Positions 52,139 to 61,299 of a stretch of 64,000 bases of DNA are shown here, piece after piece; positions within the stretch are counted from its first letter, which is position 1; every line of letters begins with the position of its first letter. This stretch comes from Bacteroidaceae bacterium (GTDB lineage: Bacteria; Bacteroidota; Bacteroidia; Bacteroidales; Bacteroidaceae): assembly GCA_902362595.1 (NCBI GenBank), contig CABIXF010000010.1, forward strand, positions 39,675 to 103,674, in the 5' to 3' direction. The notes under the pieces were generated by a model. That model searched no databases, had not been told where the DNA came from, and saw only the letters and a program-made list of their open reading frames with translations. The translations under genes were made by a program, and so were the position numbers.

Positions 52139-52346
52139 TTTTTTCGAACGTTATGTAAGAGTGACTGGAAGTTTATTTTTTGGATAAATTAGATGGAATG
52201 ATTTCAGTCGGATAGAGGCAGGGTTTGTTAAAACGTAATCCTTTTAAGGAGAATCTTTCAAAAGAGCGATGAAGTGATGTGCAATATTGGGATTTAAAGA
52301 TAAAAATAAAGGGGTGGGATGAGTTGTCTGAAGTTGCGAAAAGGCA
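52139..52346. other. non-coding spacer
   Basis: This is about 200 bp of AT-rich sequence between two terminators. I see no reading frame with a plausible start, no repeat and no promoter consensus. Confidence 0.5.
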
Positions 52347-52380
52347 TAAAAAAAGTCTGTAGGCTGAGCTTACAGACTTT
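52347..52380 (-). terminator. terminator of the small lipoprotein gene
   Basis: AAAGTCTGTA (52352-52361) and TACAGACTTT (52371-52380) form a perfect 10-bp stem. Read on the minus strand it ends in T7. It starts 22 bp after the stop codon. Confidence 0.85.
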
Positions 52381-52402
52381 CAATTCTCTCTGATGTTCGA
52401 GA

Positions 52403-52603
52403 TTATTCAGCTACTACTGCTGAGTCACCAGCTACTGCTGCTGAATCGCAAACTACTGCTGCTGAATCAACAACCGGAGCTGCTTCTTCAACTACTGCTA
52501 CTGAATCTGAATCAGCTGCTGCTTCACTGTTAGCTGCTTTGTTTCCGCAAGAAGCGAAAGAAACTGCAGCAAATGCTACGAACAAAAATACTAATTTTTT
52601 CAT
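52403..52603 (-). CDS. 66-residue Ala/Val/Asp/Ser-repeat lipoprotein
   Basis: The protein starts with a clear lipoprotein signal (MKKLVFLFVAFAAVSFASC, lipobox FASC). The mature part is about 47 residues of acidic low complexity: NSEAAADSDSVAVVEEAAPV, then three DSAAV/DSAVV units, one containing a cysteine (VVCDSAAV). The DNA shows matching 15-18-bp repeats. It has its own -7 box and terminator, so it is probably expressed alone. No function can be assigned. Confidence 0.8.
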   Translation of the reverse strand: MKKLVFLFVAFAAVSFASCGNKAANSEAAADSDSVAVVEEAAPVVDSAAVVCDSAAVAGDSAVVAE

Positions 52604-52653
52604 TTTCTTTGCTTTTTAATCTGTAATACTTATGTTGTTTTCTTAAAACGTTG

Positions 52654-52661
52654 CAAAGATA
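52654..52661 (-). promoter_or_regulatory. -7 box of the small lipoprotein gene
   Basis: TATCTTTG on the minus strand matches TAnnTTTG, 50 bp before the ATG at 52603. The 302-bp gap 52604-52905 holds only this promoter and the divergent mtaB promoter. Confidence 0.5.
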
Positions 52662-52873
52662 TAGACTTTTCTGATACGTTGTTCACTTTTAGGCGATTTT
52701 TTTTCAAAAAAATATGTTTTAAAACTTATCTCTCTGAATGATAATGTGTTGCAAAACATAGCTTTTTATTTCTTGATTTGATAATTTTTCCAAGAAAGCC
52801 CGAAAAGTCTCCAAAAACGTCTAATTAGGAAGTCAATCCATACAAACTCGTTTTAAGAGTCGTGAATTATATG

Positions 52874-52881
52874 TACCTTTG
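52874..52881 (+). promoter_or_regulatory. -7 box of mtaB
   Basis: TACCTTTG matches TAnnTTTG, 24 bp before the ATG at 52906. The -33 region (GTTTT near 52850) is degenerate. Confidence 0.55.
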
Positions 52882-52905
52882 CAGACTTCTAAATGATAAA
52901 GAGAT

Positions 52906-54222
52906 ATGATTGATACAACTATTTTTCAGGATAAAGTAGCTGTTTACTATACGCTAGGCTGTAAGTTGAATTTTGCAGAAACTTCTTCTATTGGGAAAAC
53001 CTTAAAAGAAGCAGGAGTTCGTACGGCCCGGAAAGGTGAAAAAGCAGACATTTGTGTGATTAATACCTGTTCAGTGACGGAGATGGCCGACAAGAAATGT
53101 CGTCAAGCCATTCATCGTCTTTCTCGGCAGCATCCTGGTGCGTTTATTGTGGTAACCGGATGTTATGCGCAGTTGAAACCGGGACAAGTAGCTGAGATAG
53201 AAGGGGTGGACTTGGTGCTGGGTGCTGAACAGAAAGGAGAACTCATGAACTACCTAGGTAATCTGGAAAAGCATGCTCACGGTGAGGCGGTAGTGACAGC
53301 CACGAAAGACATCCGTACTTTTTCACCTTCTTGCTCACGAGGAGACCGTACCCGCTATTTCCTGAAAGTGCAGGATGGCTGTGACTATTTCTGTTCTTAC
53401 TGTACGATTCCTTTTGCTCGTGGAAGGAGTCGGAACGGTAAGATTGAGGATTTGGTGGCACAAGCCCGGCTGGCGGCTGCAGAAGGCGGAAAAGAAATCG
53501 TGTTGACCGGGGTGAATATTGGAGATTTTGGAAAGACGACGGGAGAAACCTTTTTCGATTTGGTCAAGGCGCTAGACGAGGTGGAAGGCATTGAACGTTA
53601 CCGTATCTCTTCCATTGAGCCTAATTTGCTGACGGATGAGATTATTGAGTATGTAGCCCGTTCTCGTCGCTTCATGCCTCATTTCCATATTCCTTTGCAG
53701 TCTGGTTGCGATGAAGTGTTGAAGTTGATGCGCCGTCGTTATGATACCGCCTTGTTTGCAGAGAAGGTAGCTAAAATCAAGTCCTTGATGCCTGATGCTT
53801 TTATTGGTGTAGATGTGATTGTGGGAACACGGGGAGAGACTCCTGAGTATTTTGAACGTGCGTATGAGTTTATCAAAAGCTTGGATGTGACCCAACTGCA
53901 CGTATTCAGCTATTCCGAGCGTCCCGGTACACAGGCTTTAAAAATAGACTATGTAGTTCCTGCGCCTGAGAAGCATGTCAGAAGTCAACGGTTGCTTGAG
54001 TTGTCGGATGAGAAAACCAAGGCTTTTTATGCCCGTCACATAGGACAGGAGGCTGAAGTACTGATGGAAAAATCCAAAGCTGGCGCCCCAATGCACGGTT
54101 TTACTAAGAACTATATCCGGGTGGAATTAGCCCACGATGAGAAGTTGGACAATCATCTGGTGAAAGTACGTTTAGGGGATTTCAATGAAGACGAAACCTC
54201 GCTTAAAGGAACAATTTTATGA
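52906..54222 (+). CDS. mtaB: tRNA N6-threonylcarbamoyladenosine methylthiotransferase MtaB
   Basis: The 438-residue radical-SAM enzyme adds a methylthio group to t6A37 (ms2t6A) in tRNA. It has the N-terminal UPF0004 domain with three cluster cysteines (TLGCKLNFAETS, INTCSVTEMAD, VTGCYAQLKPG), the SAM cluster motif CDYFCSYC and a C-terminal TRAM domain. The TLGCKLN motif is characteristic of MtaB and separates it from MiaB and RimO. The stop codon overlaps the next start (ATGA). The Sua5-like gene at 31405 acts earlier in the same modification. Confidence 0.93.
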   Translation: MIDTTIFQDKVAVYYTLGCKLNFAETSSIGKTLKEAGVRTARKGEKADICVINTCSVTEMADKKCRQAIHRLSRQHPGAFIVVTGCYAQLKPGQVAEIEGVDLVLGAEQKGELMNYLGNLEKHAHGEAVVTATKDIRTFSPSCSRGDRTRYFLKVQDGCDYFCSYCTIPFARGRSRNGKIEDLVAQARLAAAEGGKEIVLTGVNIGDFGKTTGETFFDLVKALDEVEGIERYRISSIEPNLLTDEIIEYVARSRRFMPHFHIPLQSGCDEVLKLMRRRYDTALFAEKVAKIKSLMPDAFIGVDVIVGTRGETPEYFERAYEFIKSLDVTQLHVFSYSERPGTQALKIDYVVPAPEKHVRSQRLLELSDEKTKAFYARHIGQEAEVLMEKSKAGAPMHGFTKNYIRVELAHDEKLDNHLVKVRLGDFNEDETSLKGTIL

Positions 54223-55250
54223 TAAAGACAGCAGTGGTCATCTTGAACTGGAACGGCGAGGCGATGCTTCGTCAGTTCCTTCCGTCGGTAGTCACCGGTT
54301 CCTGTGAGGAAGCAACAGTGGTGTATGTCGCAGACAATGCGTCTACCGATGATTCGTGTGCGGTGGTGGAAAAAGAATTTCCTTCTGTACAGTTGATACG
54401 TCTGGACCGGAACTATGGTTTTGCCGAGGGATATAACCGAGCTTTACAACAAGTTGAGGCCGAATATGTGGTATTGTTGAATAGTGACGTGGAGGTGACC
54501 GAAGGGTGGCTTCGGGATATGGTGGCTTATATGGATACCCATCCCGATGCAGCTGCCTGCCAGCCTAAGATTTTGTCCTATCGTCATCGAAATATGTTTG
54601 AATATGCAGGAGCCAGTGGAGGCTTTATGGACCGTTATGGTTACCCGTTTTGTCGTGGACGTGTGATGGATGTGGTGGAAGAGGATAAAGGACAATACGA
54701 GGAGATTATCCCGGTGTTTTGGGCCACAGGTGCTGCATTGCTGATTCGCCTTGAGGTCTATCGGAAAGTGGGGGGACTGGATGCTCGCTTCTTTGCCCAC
54801 ATGGAGGAAATTGATTTGTGCTGGCGTTTGCGCAGCCGGGGATTTCAGTTGGTCTGTGTTCCTTCGAGTACGGTATATCATGTGGGAGGAGCTACGTTGA
54901 AGAAAGAAAATCCACGGAAAACCTTTCTGAATTTCCGTAACAATCTGTTGATGCTCTATAAGAATTTGCCGGAAGAAGAGCTTGCTCCGGTGATGCGTGT
55001 ACGTACTTTTCTGGATTATTGTGCCGCCCTTGTCTGGTTGTTGAAAGGCGATTGGGGCAATGTGAGAGCCGTGTGTGAGGCGCGGAAGGAATTTCACCGT
55101 CTCTGCCCACAGTTCGCAGCCGACCGTCGGCAGAACTTGGCGAATACCGTGTTGAAAACAATTCCTGAACGATGGAGTTTCAGTTTGATTTGGCAGGCAA
55201 AAATAAAGGGCCGAAACACCTATTCAGCCCTTTCTAGAGTTTTGCATTAA
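54219..55250 (+). CDS. family 2 glycosyltransferase
   Basis: The 343-residue GT-A enzyme has VVILNWNGEAMLRQFLPSV, YVADNASTDDSC, LIRLDRNYGFAEGYNRALQ, the metal motif LLNSDVEV and the acceptor-side ED-like motif AHMEEIDLCWRLRSRG. It resembles rhamnosyl or related transferases of the WbbL group. No polysaccharide cluster is adjacent, so the acceptor is unknown. It is translationally coupled to mtaB by a 4-base overlap. Its last codons overlap the convergent Maf gene by four bases. Confidence 0.9.
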   Translation: MIKTAVVILNWNGEAMLRQFLPSVVTGSCEEATVVYVADNASTDDSCAVVEKEFPSVQLIRLDRNYGFAEGYNRALQQVEAEYVVLLNSDVEVTEGWLRDMVAYMDTHPDAAACQPKILSYRHRNMFEYAGASGGFMDRYGYPFCRGRVMDVVEEDKGQYEEIIPVFWATGAALLIRLEVYRKVGGLDARFFAHMEEIDLCWRLRSRGFQLVCVPSSTVYHVGGATLKKENPRKTFLNFRNNLLMLYKNLPEEELAPVMRVRTFLDYCAALVWLLKGDWGNVRAVCEARKEFHRLCPQFAADRRQNLANTVLKTIPERWSFSLIWQAKIKGRNTYSALSRVLH

Positions 55251-55834
55251 AGTTTTTTGAGTTCCTGATACAGACGCTGTACCGGGAGTCCCATGACATT
55301 GAAATACGATCCTTCCAGTTTCGATACACCTACAAAGCCAATCCATTCCTGTACTCCGTAGGCACCTGCTTTGTCTAGTGGATGGTATTTCTCTACATAA
55401 AAATCAATTTCATCTTCAGTCAGCACATCGAAGGTGACTTGTGTCACAGCCGAGAATGTGCGCTGTGTTTCTCGGGTAGTCAGACACACGCCGGTGATTA
55501 CCTGATGGGTGTCACCGGAAAGTTCCCGTAGCATTTCTTTGGCTTCTTCCAGTGATTTAGGCTTGCCTAATACTTTCCCGTGGATATATACTACTGTATC
55601 TGCTGTGATAATCAGCTCATCCTCTTCCATGGAATTGCGATAGGCATCCGCTTTTTTGCGTGAGATATACATGGGGATTTCCTCTCCTTCCAAATTGTCT
55701 GGATAACTTTCGTCGATTCCTGGCAGCACCTTTACTGTGTAGTTCACGTTCAGTCCGCTCAACAGTTCCCGTCGGCGTGGAGAATTGGAAGCCAATACAA
55801 TTTTATAGTGCTGAACATTTTCCAATGGTCTCAT
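55247..55834 (-). CDS. Maf-family nucleoside triphosphate pyrophosphatase
   Basis: The 195-residue protein has the Maf signature IVLASNSPRRRELLSGL, ITADTVVYIHGKVLGKP and DKAGAYGVQEWIG. Family members hydrolyse dTTP, UTP or modified nucleotides to monophosphates, preventing misincorporation. A YhdE-like (dTTP/UTP) specificity is likely but not provable here. It is the last gene of a minus-strand operon and follows the KdsC-like gene by 22 bp. Confidence 0.93.
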   Translation of the reverse strand: MRPLENVQHYKIVLASNSPRRRELLSGLNVNYTVKVLPGIDESYPDNLEGEEIPMYISRKKADAYRNSMEEDELIITADTVVYIHGKVLGKPKSLEEAKEMLRELSGDTHQVITGVCLTTRETQRTFSAVTQVTFDVLTEDEIDFYVEKYHPLDKAGAYGVQEWIGFVGVSKLEGSYFNVMGLPVQRLYQELKKL

Positions 55835-55856
55835 ATTTCTGTCAGTTTTTTAATAA

Positions 55857-56375
55857 TTACCATCCGAAAGCGGCTTGTCCGGCCATCCATTTTCCTTGTG
55901 CTTTCAGCACCTGTTCAATCACGTCCCTTCCGCAACCATATCCACCTTTGCAGTGAGAAATGTACTTGCTGATGGCCTTGATTTCCGGAGCTGCATCTGC
56001 CGGGCAGCAGGGCAATCCTACCAGTTGCATCACTTCGTAATCGGGTATATCGTCGCCCATGTAAAGCACCTCTTCCGGTTTCAGGTCGTATTTGGTCAGC
56101 AACTCCTGATATTCGCGGATCTTGATGGCAGCTCCAAGGCAGACATCCTTGATGCCCAGTCCCTCGTAACGTTTGCGTACGGCTTCTGTCTTTCCGCCTG
56201 TGATGATGGCTACATGCAGGCCGCATTTCACGGCCAGTTGAAGGGCGTATCCGTCTTTGATGTCGACAGAGCGCATCGGCTCTCCATCCGGGTGCAGGAA
56301 GATGGTTTCTGCACTCAATACTCCGTCCACGTCGAAGAACAGAGCTTTTATTTTCGTCAAATCGTAATTAATCAT
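55857..56375 (-). CDS. KdsC-like HAD phosphatase (KDO 8-phosphate phosphatase family)
   Basis: The 172-residue cap-less HAD enzyme has the nucleophile motif FFDVDGVLS, motif II in [19 protein letters not shown] and motif III in [12 protein letters not shown]. Size and sequence match KdsC, which releases phosphate from 3-deoxy-D-manno-octulosonate 8-phosphate in lipid A inner-core synthesis. No kdsA or kdsB is beside it. It lies 11 bp after the DUF2520 gene and 22 bp before maf. Confidence 0.85.
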   Translation of the reverse strand: MINYDLTKIKALFFDVDGVLSAETIFLHPDGEPMRSVDIKDGYALQLAVKCGLHVAIITGGKTEAVRKRYEGLGIKDVCLGAAIKIREYQELLTKYDLKPEEVLYMGDDIPDYEVMQLVGLPCCPADAAPEIKAISKYISHCKGGYGCGRDVIEQVLKAQGKWMAGQAAFGW

Positions 56376-56386
56376 ATTGGGGATTC

Positions 56387-57190
56387 TTATTTTTGATGTT
56401 CAGTTTCATATTGGTGGATATGCAGGCTCAGTAACCTGTAAATTTCGGCCAGTTGCGGTTCCTCTTCCTTCAGCATGTCCAGGTGGCGGTGGATGACATT
56501 CTCGTCATACCGTCGGGCTGGGCCTGTCTGCGCTTCGATGGGGGACAGTTCGTGTACTTTCCGGGCTGTTTCGTCAATCAGGGGCAGCATGGTTTCGAAA
56601 GGCAACTGATGTGCCGTGAGCAAATGTTCGCAGATGGCATACATGTGGTTGCTGAAGTTGCAGGCAAATACGGCTGCGATGTGCAGGTATTTCCGTTGTG
56701 CAGAAGTGGCTTCATACACCTTGGAACTCAAACTTTCGGCAATCTCCCGGAGCTGCGAAAGGTTTTCAGTCGAGTTGGCTTCGATGAAGAAGGGTACTTC
56801 TTCCATGCGCACTTCTCGTTGTTTGCTGAAAGTTTGCATGGGATACGCTACACCATAGTTTTTCTGTTTCCCTTTCCACACCTCCATAGGCATGCTTCCG
56901 GCCGTGTGCAGATAGAGTGCGTCGGGATTGCAATGGGCCAGTTGGTCAATGACTGTTTCCAATACAGCATCCTTGACTGAGACAATGTACACATCCGCTT
57001 GTTCGTAAACTTGTGCCAGTTGGTTTGTCCATTTGCATCCCAGTGTGTTGGCTAACGTACGGGCAGACTCTTCGGTTCGGCTGTACACCTGCTGTAACTG
57101 GAAGCCTTTTTGTTGCAAGGCTTTTGAAAGATGGGTGGCTACATTGCCGGCCCCGATACATACAATCGATTTATCTTTTGTGTCCATCAT
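56387..57190 (-). CDS. Rossmann-fold/DUF2520 NAD(P)-binding protein
   Basis: The 267-residue protein begins with a dinucleotide-binding motif ([21 protein letters not shown]). A domain like pyrroline-5-carboxylate or F420-NADP reductases follows ([36 protein letters not shown]), and then the helical DUF2520 domain (about 130-260; [17 protein letters not shown]). The substrate is unknown. The ATG at 57190 overlaps the stop of the preceding gene (ATGA), so the two are translationally coupled. Confidence 0.85.
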   Translation of the reverse strand: MMDTKDKSIVCIGAGNVATHLSKALQQKGFQLQQVYSRTEESARTLANTLGCKWTNQLAQVYEQADVYIVSVKDAVLETVIDQLAHCNPDALYLHTAGSMPMEVWKGKQKNYGVAYPMQTFSKQREVRMEEVPFFIEANSTENLSQLREIAESLSSKVYEATSAQRKYLHIAAVFACNFSNHMYAICEHLLTAHQLPFETMLPLIDETARKVHELSPIEAQTGPARRYDENVIHRHLDMLKEEEPQLAEIYRLLSLHIHQYETEHQK

Positions 57191-57522
57191 CCGCGTGAAG
57201 ATAAGAAATATAATAAAACTCCAATGACCAGCAGTACGGCAGGCAGCAGGAAGGTTGACATTTGCCCCAGCAGGGAGATTACCAGGCCAATGTTTTGTAT
57301 CAGCCAGATGCCCAACAGAATAAGACCTACCGACTTGTCACTCTTGAACCATAAGAAAATTACGGCAGCATAGAGTAGCATGGTATCCTTCTGCATCACC
57401 CACGGCAATCCGAGGTGGTCAAATCCAACCCATTTGTCAATCAGATAGAGTAGTCCCGTCAGTACGAGGAAAACGGCGGTAGCTCGGTACGTATCCTTGT
57501 GTTTACCAGTTGATGTAGCCAT
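57187..57522 (-). CDS. small membrane protein, possibly LiaI/LiaF-like
   Basis: The 111-residue protein has a short polar N-terminus and four hydrophobic segments (about 14-32, 46-60, 65-82, 88-107): TGLLYLIDKWVGFDHLGLP, LLYAAVIFLWF, GLILLGIWLIQNIGLVI, LLPAVLLVIGVLLYFL. This looks like the transmembrane module of LiaI/LiaF-type stress proteins, but the match is by pattern only. It overlaps the nitroreductase gene by one base (TAATG) and the DUF2520 gene by four. Confidence 0.75.
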   Translation of the reverse strand: MATSTGKHKDTYRATAVFLVLTGLLYLIDKWVGFDHLGLPWVMQKDTMLLYAAVIFLWFKSDKSVGLILLGIWLIQNIGLVISLLGQMSTFLLPAVLLVIGVLLYFLSSRG

Positions 57523-58058
57523 TATTTCTCTCCGTACTTATTGATGTGTACCTTTTCCCATTGCAAGTGTGATTCATCAAAAGGTTTGCGTTCCATTCCC
57601 TTATGTCCAATGGCGATGAGGGAAAGCACTTGTAGCTGTAAGGGTAGGTCCAGCAGTTCATGGATATATTCATTGGCAGGCACACCGTTGGCCGTGAAGC
57701 GTTCCCTGATCTGTACCCAGCAGCTTCCCAGTCCCAAATCTTCGGCTTGCAGCTGTATCATGATAGAAGCAATGGAGGCATCTTCAATCCATACGTCACT
57801 GGCAAGCGGGTCGGCTGTAACTGCAATGGCTATAGCGGCATCTTTTACAAAAGCGGCTCCCGATTCCTTGCAGAAAGACAGCTTTTCCAACGTGTCTTTA
57901 TCGTCGATGACAATAAACTGCCAGCAATTGGAGCGTTTGGAAGAAGGAGACATCAATGCAGCTTTCAATAGCGTGAGCACCTGGTCTTGGGTAAGTTCTT
58001 CGCCTGTGAATTTACGCATGCTTCGTCTGTTTCTGATTAAATCACTGAAGTTTTCCAT
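57522..58058 (-). CDS. nitroreductase-family flavoprotein
   Basis: The 178-residue FMN-dependent oxidoreductase has the N-terminal motif IRNRRSMRKFTGEELTQDQ, the flavin contact SPSSKRSNCWQFIVI, ASIASIMIQLQAEDLGLGSC and a final IAIGHKGMERKPFDES. Such enzymes reduce quinones, flavins or nitro compounds with NAD(P)H, and they activate metronidazole-type drugs in some species. The natural substrate is unknown. It is the first gene of the operon running to maf. Confidence 0.9.
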   Translation of the reverse strand: MENFSDLIRNRRSMRKFTGEELTQDQVLTLLKAALMSPSSKRSNCWQFIVIDDKDTLEKLSFCKESGAAFVKDAAIAIAVTADPLASDVWIEDASIASIMIQLQAEDLGLGSCWVQIRERFTANGVPANEYIHELLDLPLQLQVLSLIAIGHKGMERKPFDESHLQWEKVHINKYGEK

Positions 58059-58078
58059 AAAAAATAAATTTGTGTGGA

Positions 58079-58109
58079 CAAATATAAGGCTTCCCTGTTA
58101 AATCCTCAA
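58079..58109 (-). promoter_or_regulatory. promoter of the nitroreductase-to-maf operon
   Basis: On the minus strand TTG (58107-58109) and TATATTTG (58079-58086) are 20 bp apart. The start codon is 20 bp downstream of the -7 box. It overlaps the -33 region of the divergent promoter. Confidence 0.6.
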
Positions 58110-58119
58110 TAAAAAAATG

Positions 58120-58127
58120 TAAATTTG
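58120..58127 (+). promoter_or_regulatory. -7 box of the FemAB/GNAT-like gene
   Basis: TAAATTTG matches TAnnTTTG and ends only six bases before the ATG at 58134. Transcription would begin at or very near the start codon, which suggests a leaderless message. Confidence 0.5.
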
Positions 58128-58133
58128 CATGAC

Positions 58134-59102
58134 ATGAGCATCCGTTTAGCTACATATTATCACGCTAAGGATGTGCCCGATTTGCCGGGTTCCAACATCT
58201 TTCATTCTACTGAACTGTTTCATGTGCTGGAACAGACGAACGGCTACTGTCCACGTTTACTGGTGGCCTACGAGGGGGAAACTCCTATTGGGAAATTATT
58301 GTGTATCTTACGTAGAAGTACACGTCTATGTCGTTTTGTAGAGAAGGGCTATGCGTATGGAGTAGGTGAGTATTTTTCGTCTTCTTACCGGAAAGAAGAG
58401 ATTTTTCGGGAGTTGCTGTCGTATTTTACCCTTCAATTTTCTGAACGGGCTTTTATACTGGAGTTTCGTAATTTGGAAGAGCCTTTGTTTGGATATCGTT
58501 ATTTCCGCCAGAACGGTTATTTCCCAGTTCGCTGGCTTCGGGTACGCAATTCTCTCCATCATGATTCCTTGGATAAATGGATGAGTGCTTCCCGTAAAAA
58601 GCAAATTAGTCACGGACTTAAAAATGGAGCTGTTATTGAGGTGGCTCATACGAAGGAAGAACTGAAGGCCTTTTTCAGTATGTTAAAACGTTATTATTCA
58701 CCTAAGATTCACCGTTATTTGCCAGATATAGGTTTTTTCAGTACTTTGTTGGAACATTCTTCCCATTGTGGAAAGATTTTTATCGTGCGTTACAAGGATA
58801 AGATTATTGGAGGGTCCGTATGTCTGTTCTCGGGGAGTGATGCCTACCTTTTGTTTTCCGGAGGGATGCGTAAAACTTATCCTTTGCAGTATCCAGGTGT
58901 GCTGGCTGTATGGGGAGCTATTCGATATGCCCGTTTGCATGGCTGCGATCACTTTGAGTTCATTGATGCCGGTCTGCCTTTTAAGAAATACGGTTACCGT
59001 GATTTTATTCTGCGTTTCGGAGGAAAGCAGATGAGTAGTCGTCGTTGGTTTCGCGTACGCTGGGGCTGGCTTAACCGTGTATTGACTAAAATTTATGTAT
59101 AG
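58134..59102 (+). CDS. FemAB/GNAT-like acyltransferase
   Basis: The 322-residue protein has an N-terminal domain (SNIFHSTELFHVLEQTNGY, with VAYEGETPIGKLLCI) and a C-terminal GNAT-like half. The latter includes ASRKKQISHGLKNGAVIEVA, IFIVRYKDKIIGGSVCLFSG and LLFSGGMRKTYPLQYPGVLA. This double-GNAT layout is that of FemAB/FemX-type aminoacyl or acyl transferases in peptidoglycan or capsule assembly. The acceptor is unknown. The ATG at 58134 is used because the TTG at 58125 falls inside the -7 box. Confidence 0.78.
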   Translation: MSIRLATYYHAKDVPDLPGSNIFHSTELFHVLEQTNGYCPRLLVAYEGETPIGKLLCILRRSTRLCRFVEKGYAYGVGEYFSSSYRKEEIFRELLSYFTLQFSERAFILEFRNLEEPLFGYRYFRQNGYFPVRWLRVRNSLHHDSLDKWMSASRKKQISHGLKNGAVIEVAHTKEELKAFFSMLKRYYSPKIHRYLPDIGFFSTLLEHSSHCGKIFIVRYKDKIIGGSVCLFSGSDAYLLFSGGMRKTYPLQYPGVLAVWGAIRYARLHGCDHFEFIDAGLPFKKYGYRDFILRFGGKQMSSRRWFRVRWGWLNRVLTKIYV

Positions 59103-59266
59103 TCGTTTGTAGGGGAGGAACAAAATGAATTAACCTCTCTTTAAACAACGGGTATTCTTTGAAAAAATCGTCAAAAAGTTTCTTTTTTCACCGCAATTTT
59201 CTTTTCTTTGTCTGCGTGTATATGAAACACAACTTTAAATTAATACCCATAAAAAACAAATCCATT

Positions 59267-59671
59267 ATGAAAATCTCTCACATTGAACATTTGGGCATCG
59301 CAGTCAAGAGTATTGAAGAAGCCCTTCCTTATTATGAAAATGTCCTCGGATTGAAATGCTATAATATAGAAACCGTAGAAGACCAGAAGGTAAAAACCGC
59401 GTTCTTGAAATGTGGTGACACAAAAATCGAATTATTGGAACCGACGGGTCCCGATAGCACCATTGCTAAGTTTATTGAAAATCGCGGTATGGGGGTACAT
59501 CATGTGGCTTTTGCCGTAGAAGACGGAGTGGCAAATGCGTTGGCACAGGCGGAAGAAGCTGGAATTCGTTTGATTGACAAGGCCCCCCGTAAAGGAGCAG
59601 AAGGACTGCATATTGCTTTCTTGCATCCGAAGTCAACCATGGGAGTATTGACCGAACTCTGCGAGAAATAA
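59267..59671 (+). CDS. mce: methylmalonyl-CoA epimerase
   Basis: The 134-residue vicinal-oxygen-chelate protein interconverts (R)- and (S)-methylmalonyl-CoA. It has HIEHLGIAVKSIEEALPYY, the metal-binding histidines in HIEHLG and GVHHVAFAVED, and the final glutamate in GVLTELCEK. The ATG at 59267 fits the family; an earlier start would add 36 residues rich in Phe and Lys. It precedes the decarboxylase genes by 48 bp and supplies their substrate from methylmalonyl-CoA mutase, which is not in this window. Confidence 0.94.
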   Translation: MKISHIEHLGIAVKSIEEALPYYENVLGLKCYNIETVEDQKVKTAFLKCGDTKIELLEPTGPDSTIAKFIENRGMGVHHVAFAVEDGVANALAQAEEAGIRLIDKAPRKGAEGLHIAFLHPKSTMGVLTELCEK

Positions 59672-59719
59672 TTGGGAAAGGAACCTCATTTTTATTTTAT
59701 CCATATAAAGACTAATACC

Positions 59720-61273
59720 ATGAGTAACCAACTTGAAAAAGTAAAAGAATTGATAGAGCTTCGTGCGCAGGCTCGTCTGGGTGGAGGCACGAAAGCCATC
59801 GACAAGCAACATGATAAAGGAAAGTACACTGCACGTGAACGTATAGCCATGCTCCTTGATGAAGGAAGCTTTGAAGAAATGGATATGTTCGTGCAGCATC
59901 GCTGTACGAATTTCGGAATGGACAAGAAACATTATTTGGGAGACGGCGTCGTAACCGGTTACGGGACTATCGAAGGCCGTCTGGTTTATGTTTTTGCCCA
60001 GGACTTCACTGTTTCTGCCGGTTCTTTGTCTGAGACAATGTCATTGAAAATCTGTAAAGTGATGGATATGGCCATGAAGATGGGGGCTCCTTGCATCGGT
60101 TTGAACGACTCTGGAGGTGCACGTATTCAGGAAGGTATCAATGCGTTGGCGGGTTATGCGGAAATTTTCCAACGCAATATCCTGGCTTCGGGAGTGATTC
60201 CGCAGATTTCCGGTATTTTCGGTCCTTGTGCAGGAGGTGCAGTGTATTCTCCGGCCTTGACAGACTTTACTTTGATGATGGAAGGTACTTCTTACATGTT
60301 CCTTACCGGACCAAAGGTAGTCAAGACGGTGACAGGAGAGGATGTGTCACAGGAAGATTTGGGAGGTGCCAGTGTGCATTCCACTCGTTCAGGTGTGACT
60401 CATTTCACGGCAGCAACAGAAGAAGAAGGCTTGGCCTTGATTCGTAAATTGTTGAGTTATATCCCACAGAACAACTTGGAAGAGCCTCCTTATGTAGACT
60501 GTATGGATCCGATTGATCGGTTGGAAGATTCGCTCAACGAAATTATCCCTGACAGCCCGAACAAGGCATACGATATGTACGAAGTAATCGGTGCCATTGT
60601 CGATAATGGGGAGTTCCTCGAGGTGCAGCGTGATTTTGCCAAGAACATCATTATCGGTTTTGCACGCTTCAACGGACAGTCAGTCGGTATCGTAGCCAAC
60701 CAGCCGAAGTTCCTGGCTGGAGTACTCGACTGCAATGCATCCCGTAAAGCCGCTCGTTTCGTTCGTTTCTGCGATGCTTTCAATATTCCAATCGTATCAT
60801 TGGTAGACGTACCGGGATTCCTGCCGGGCACGGGACAAGAATACAACGCCGTCATTCTGCATGGAGCTAAGTTGTTGTATGCTTATGGGGAGGCTACTGT
60901 ACCGAAAGTGACGGTGACCCTTCGTAAGTCTTATGGCGGTTCTCACATTGTGATGAGCTGTAAACAGTTGCGTGGCGACATGAATTATGCATGGCCTACT
61001 GCCGAGATTGCCGTAATGGGTGGAGCCGGTGCCGTAGAAGTGCTGTATGCCAAGGAAGCAAAAGACGCACCCGATCCGAAAGCCTTTATGGCCGAAAAAG
61101 AAGCCGAATATACCAAGCTGTTTGCCAACCCGTATAATGCAGCCAAGTATGGTTACATTGACGATGTGATTGAGCCGCGTAACACACGTTTCCGCATTAT
61201 TCGTGCCTTGCAGCAGTTGCAGACCAAGAAGCTGACCAATCCGGCCAAGAAACACGGTAATATTCCTTTGTAA
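59720..61273 (+). CDS. mmdA: methylmalonyl-CoA decarboxylase, carboxyltransferase (alpha) subunit
   Basis: The 517-residue protein has the two-part carboxyltransferase fold: [21 protein letters not shown] region and [13 protein letters not shown] in the N-terminal half, [19 protein letters not shown] and [20 protein letters not shown] in the C-terminal half. It transfers the carboxyl group of (S)-methylmalonyl-CoA to biotin, giving propionyl-CoA. Propionyl-CoA carboxylase beta subunits are very similar; the following OadG-, biotin- and OadB-type genes identify the sodium-pumping decarboxylase. Confidence 0.93.
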   Translation: MSNQLEKVKELIELRAQARLGGGTKAIDKQHDKGKYTARERIAMLLDEGSFEEMDMFVQHRCTNFGMDKKHYLGDGVVTGYGTIEGRLVYVFAQDFTVSAGSLSETMSLKICKVMDMAMKMGAPCIGLNDSGGARIQEGINALAGYAEIFQRNILASGVIPQISGIFGPCAGGAVYSPALTDFTLMMEGTSYMFLTGPKVVKTVTGEDVSQEDLGGASVHSTRSGVTHFTAATEEEGLALIRKLLSYIPQNNLEEPPYVDCMDPIDRLEDSLNEIIPDSPNKAYDMYEVIGAIVDNGEFLEVQRDFAKNIIIGFARFNGQSVGIVANQPKFLAGVLDCNASRKAARFVRFCDAFNIPIVSLVDVPGFLPGTGQEYNAVILHGAKLLYAYGEATVPKVTVTLRKSYGGSHIVMSCKQLRGDMNYAWPTAEIAVMGGAGAVEVLYAKEAKDAPDPKAFMAEKEAEYTKLFANPYNAAKYGYIDDVIEPRNTRFRIIRALQQLQTKKLTNPAKKHGNIPL

Positions 61274-61299
61274 CATTCACCTTTTTAATGCGTTTAGTT

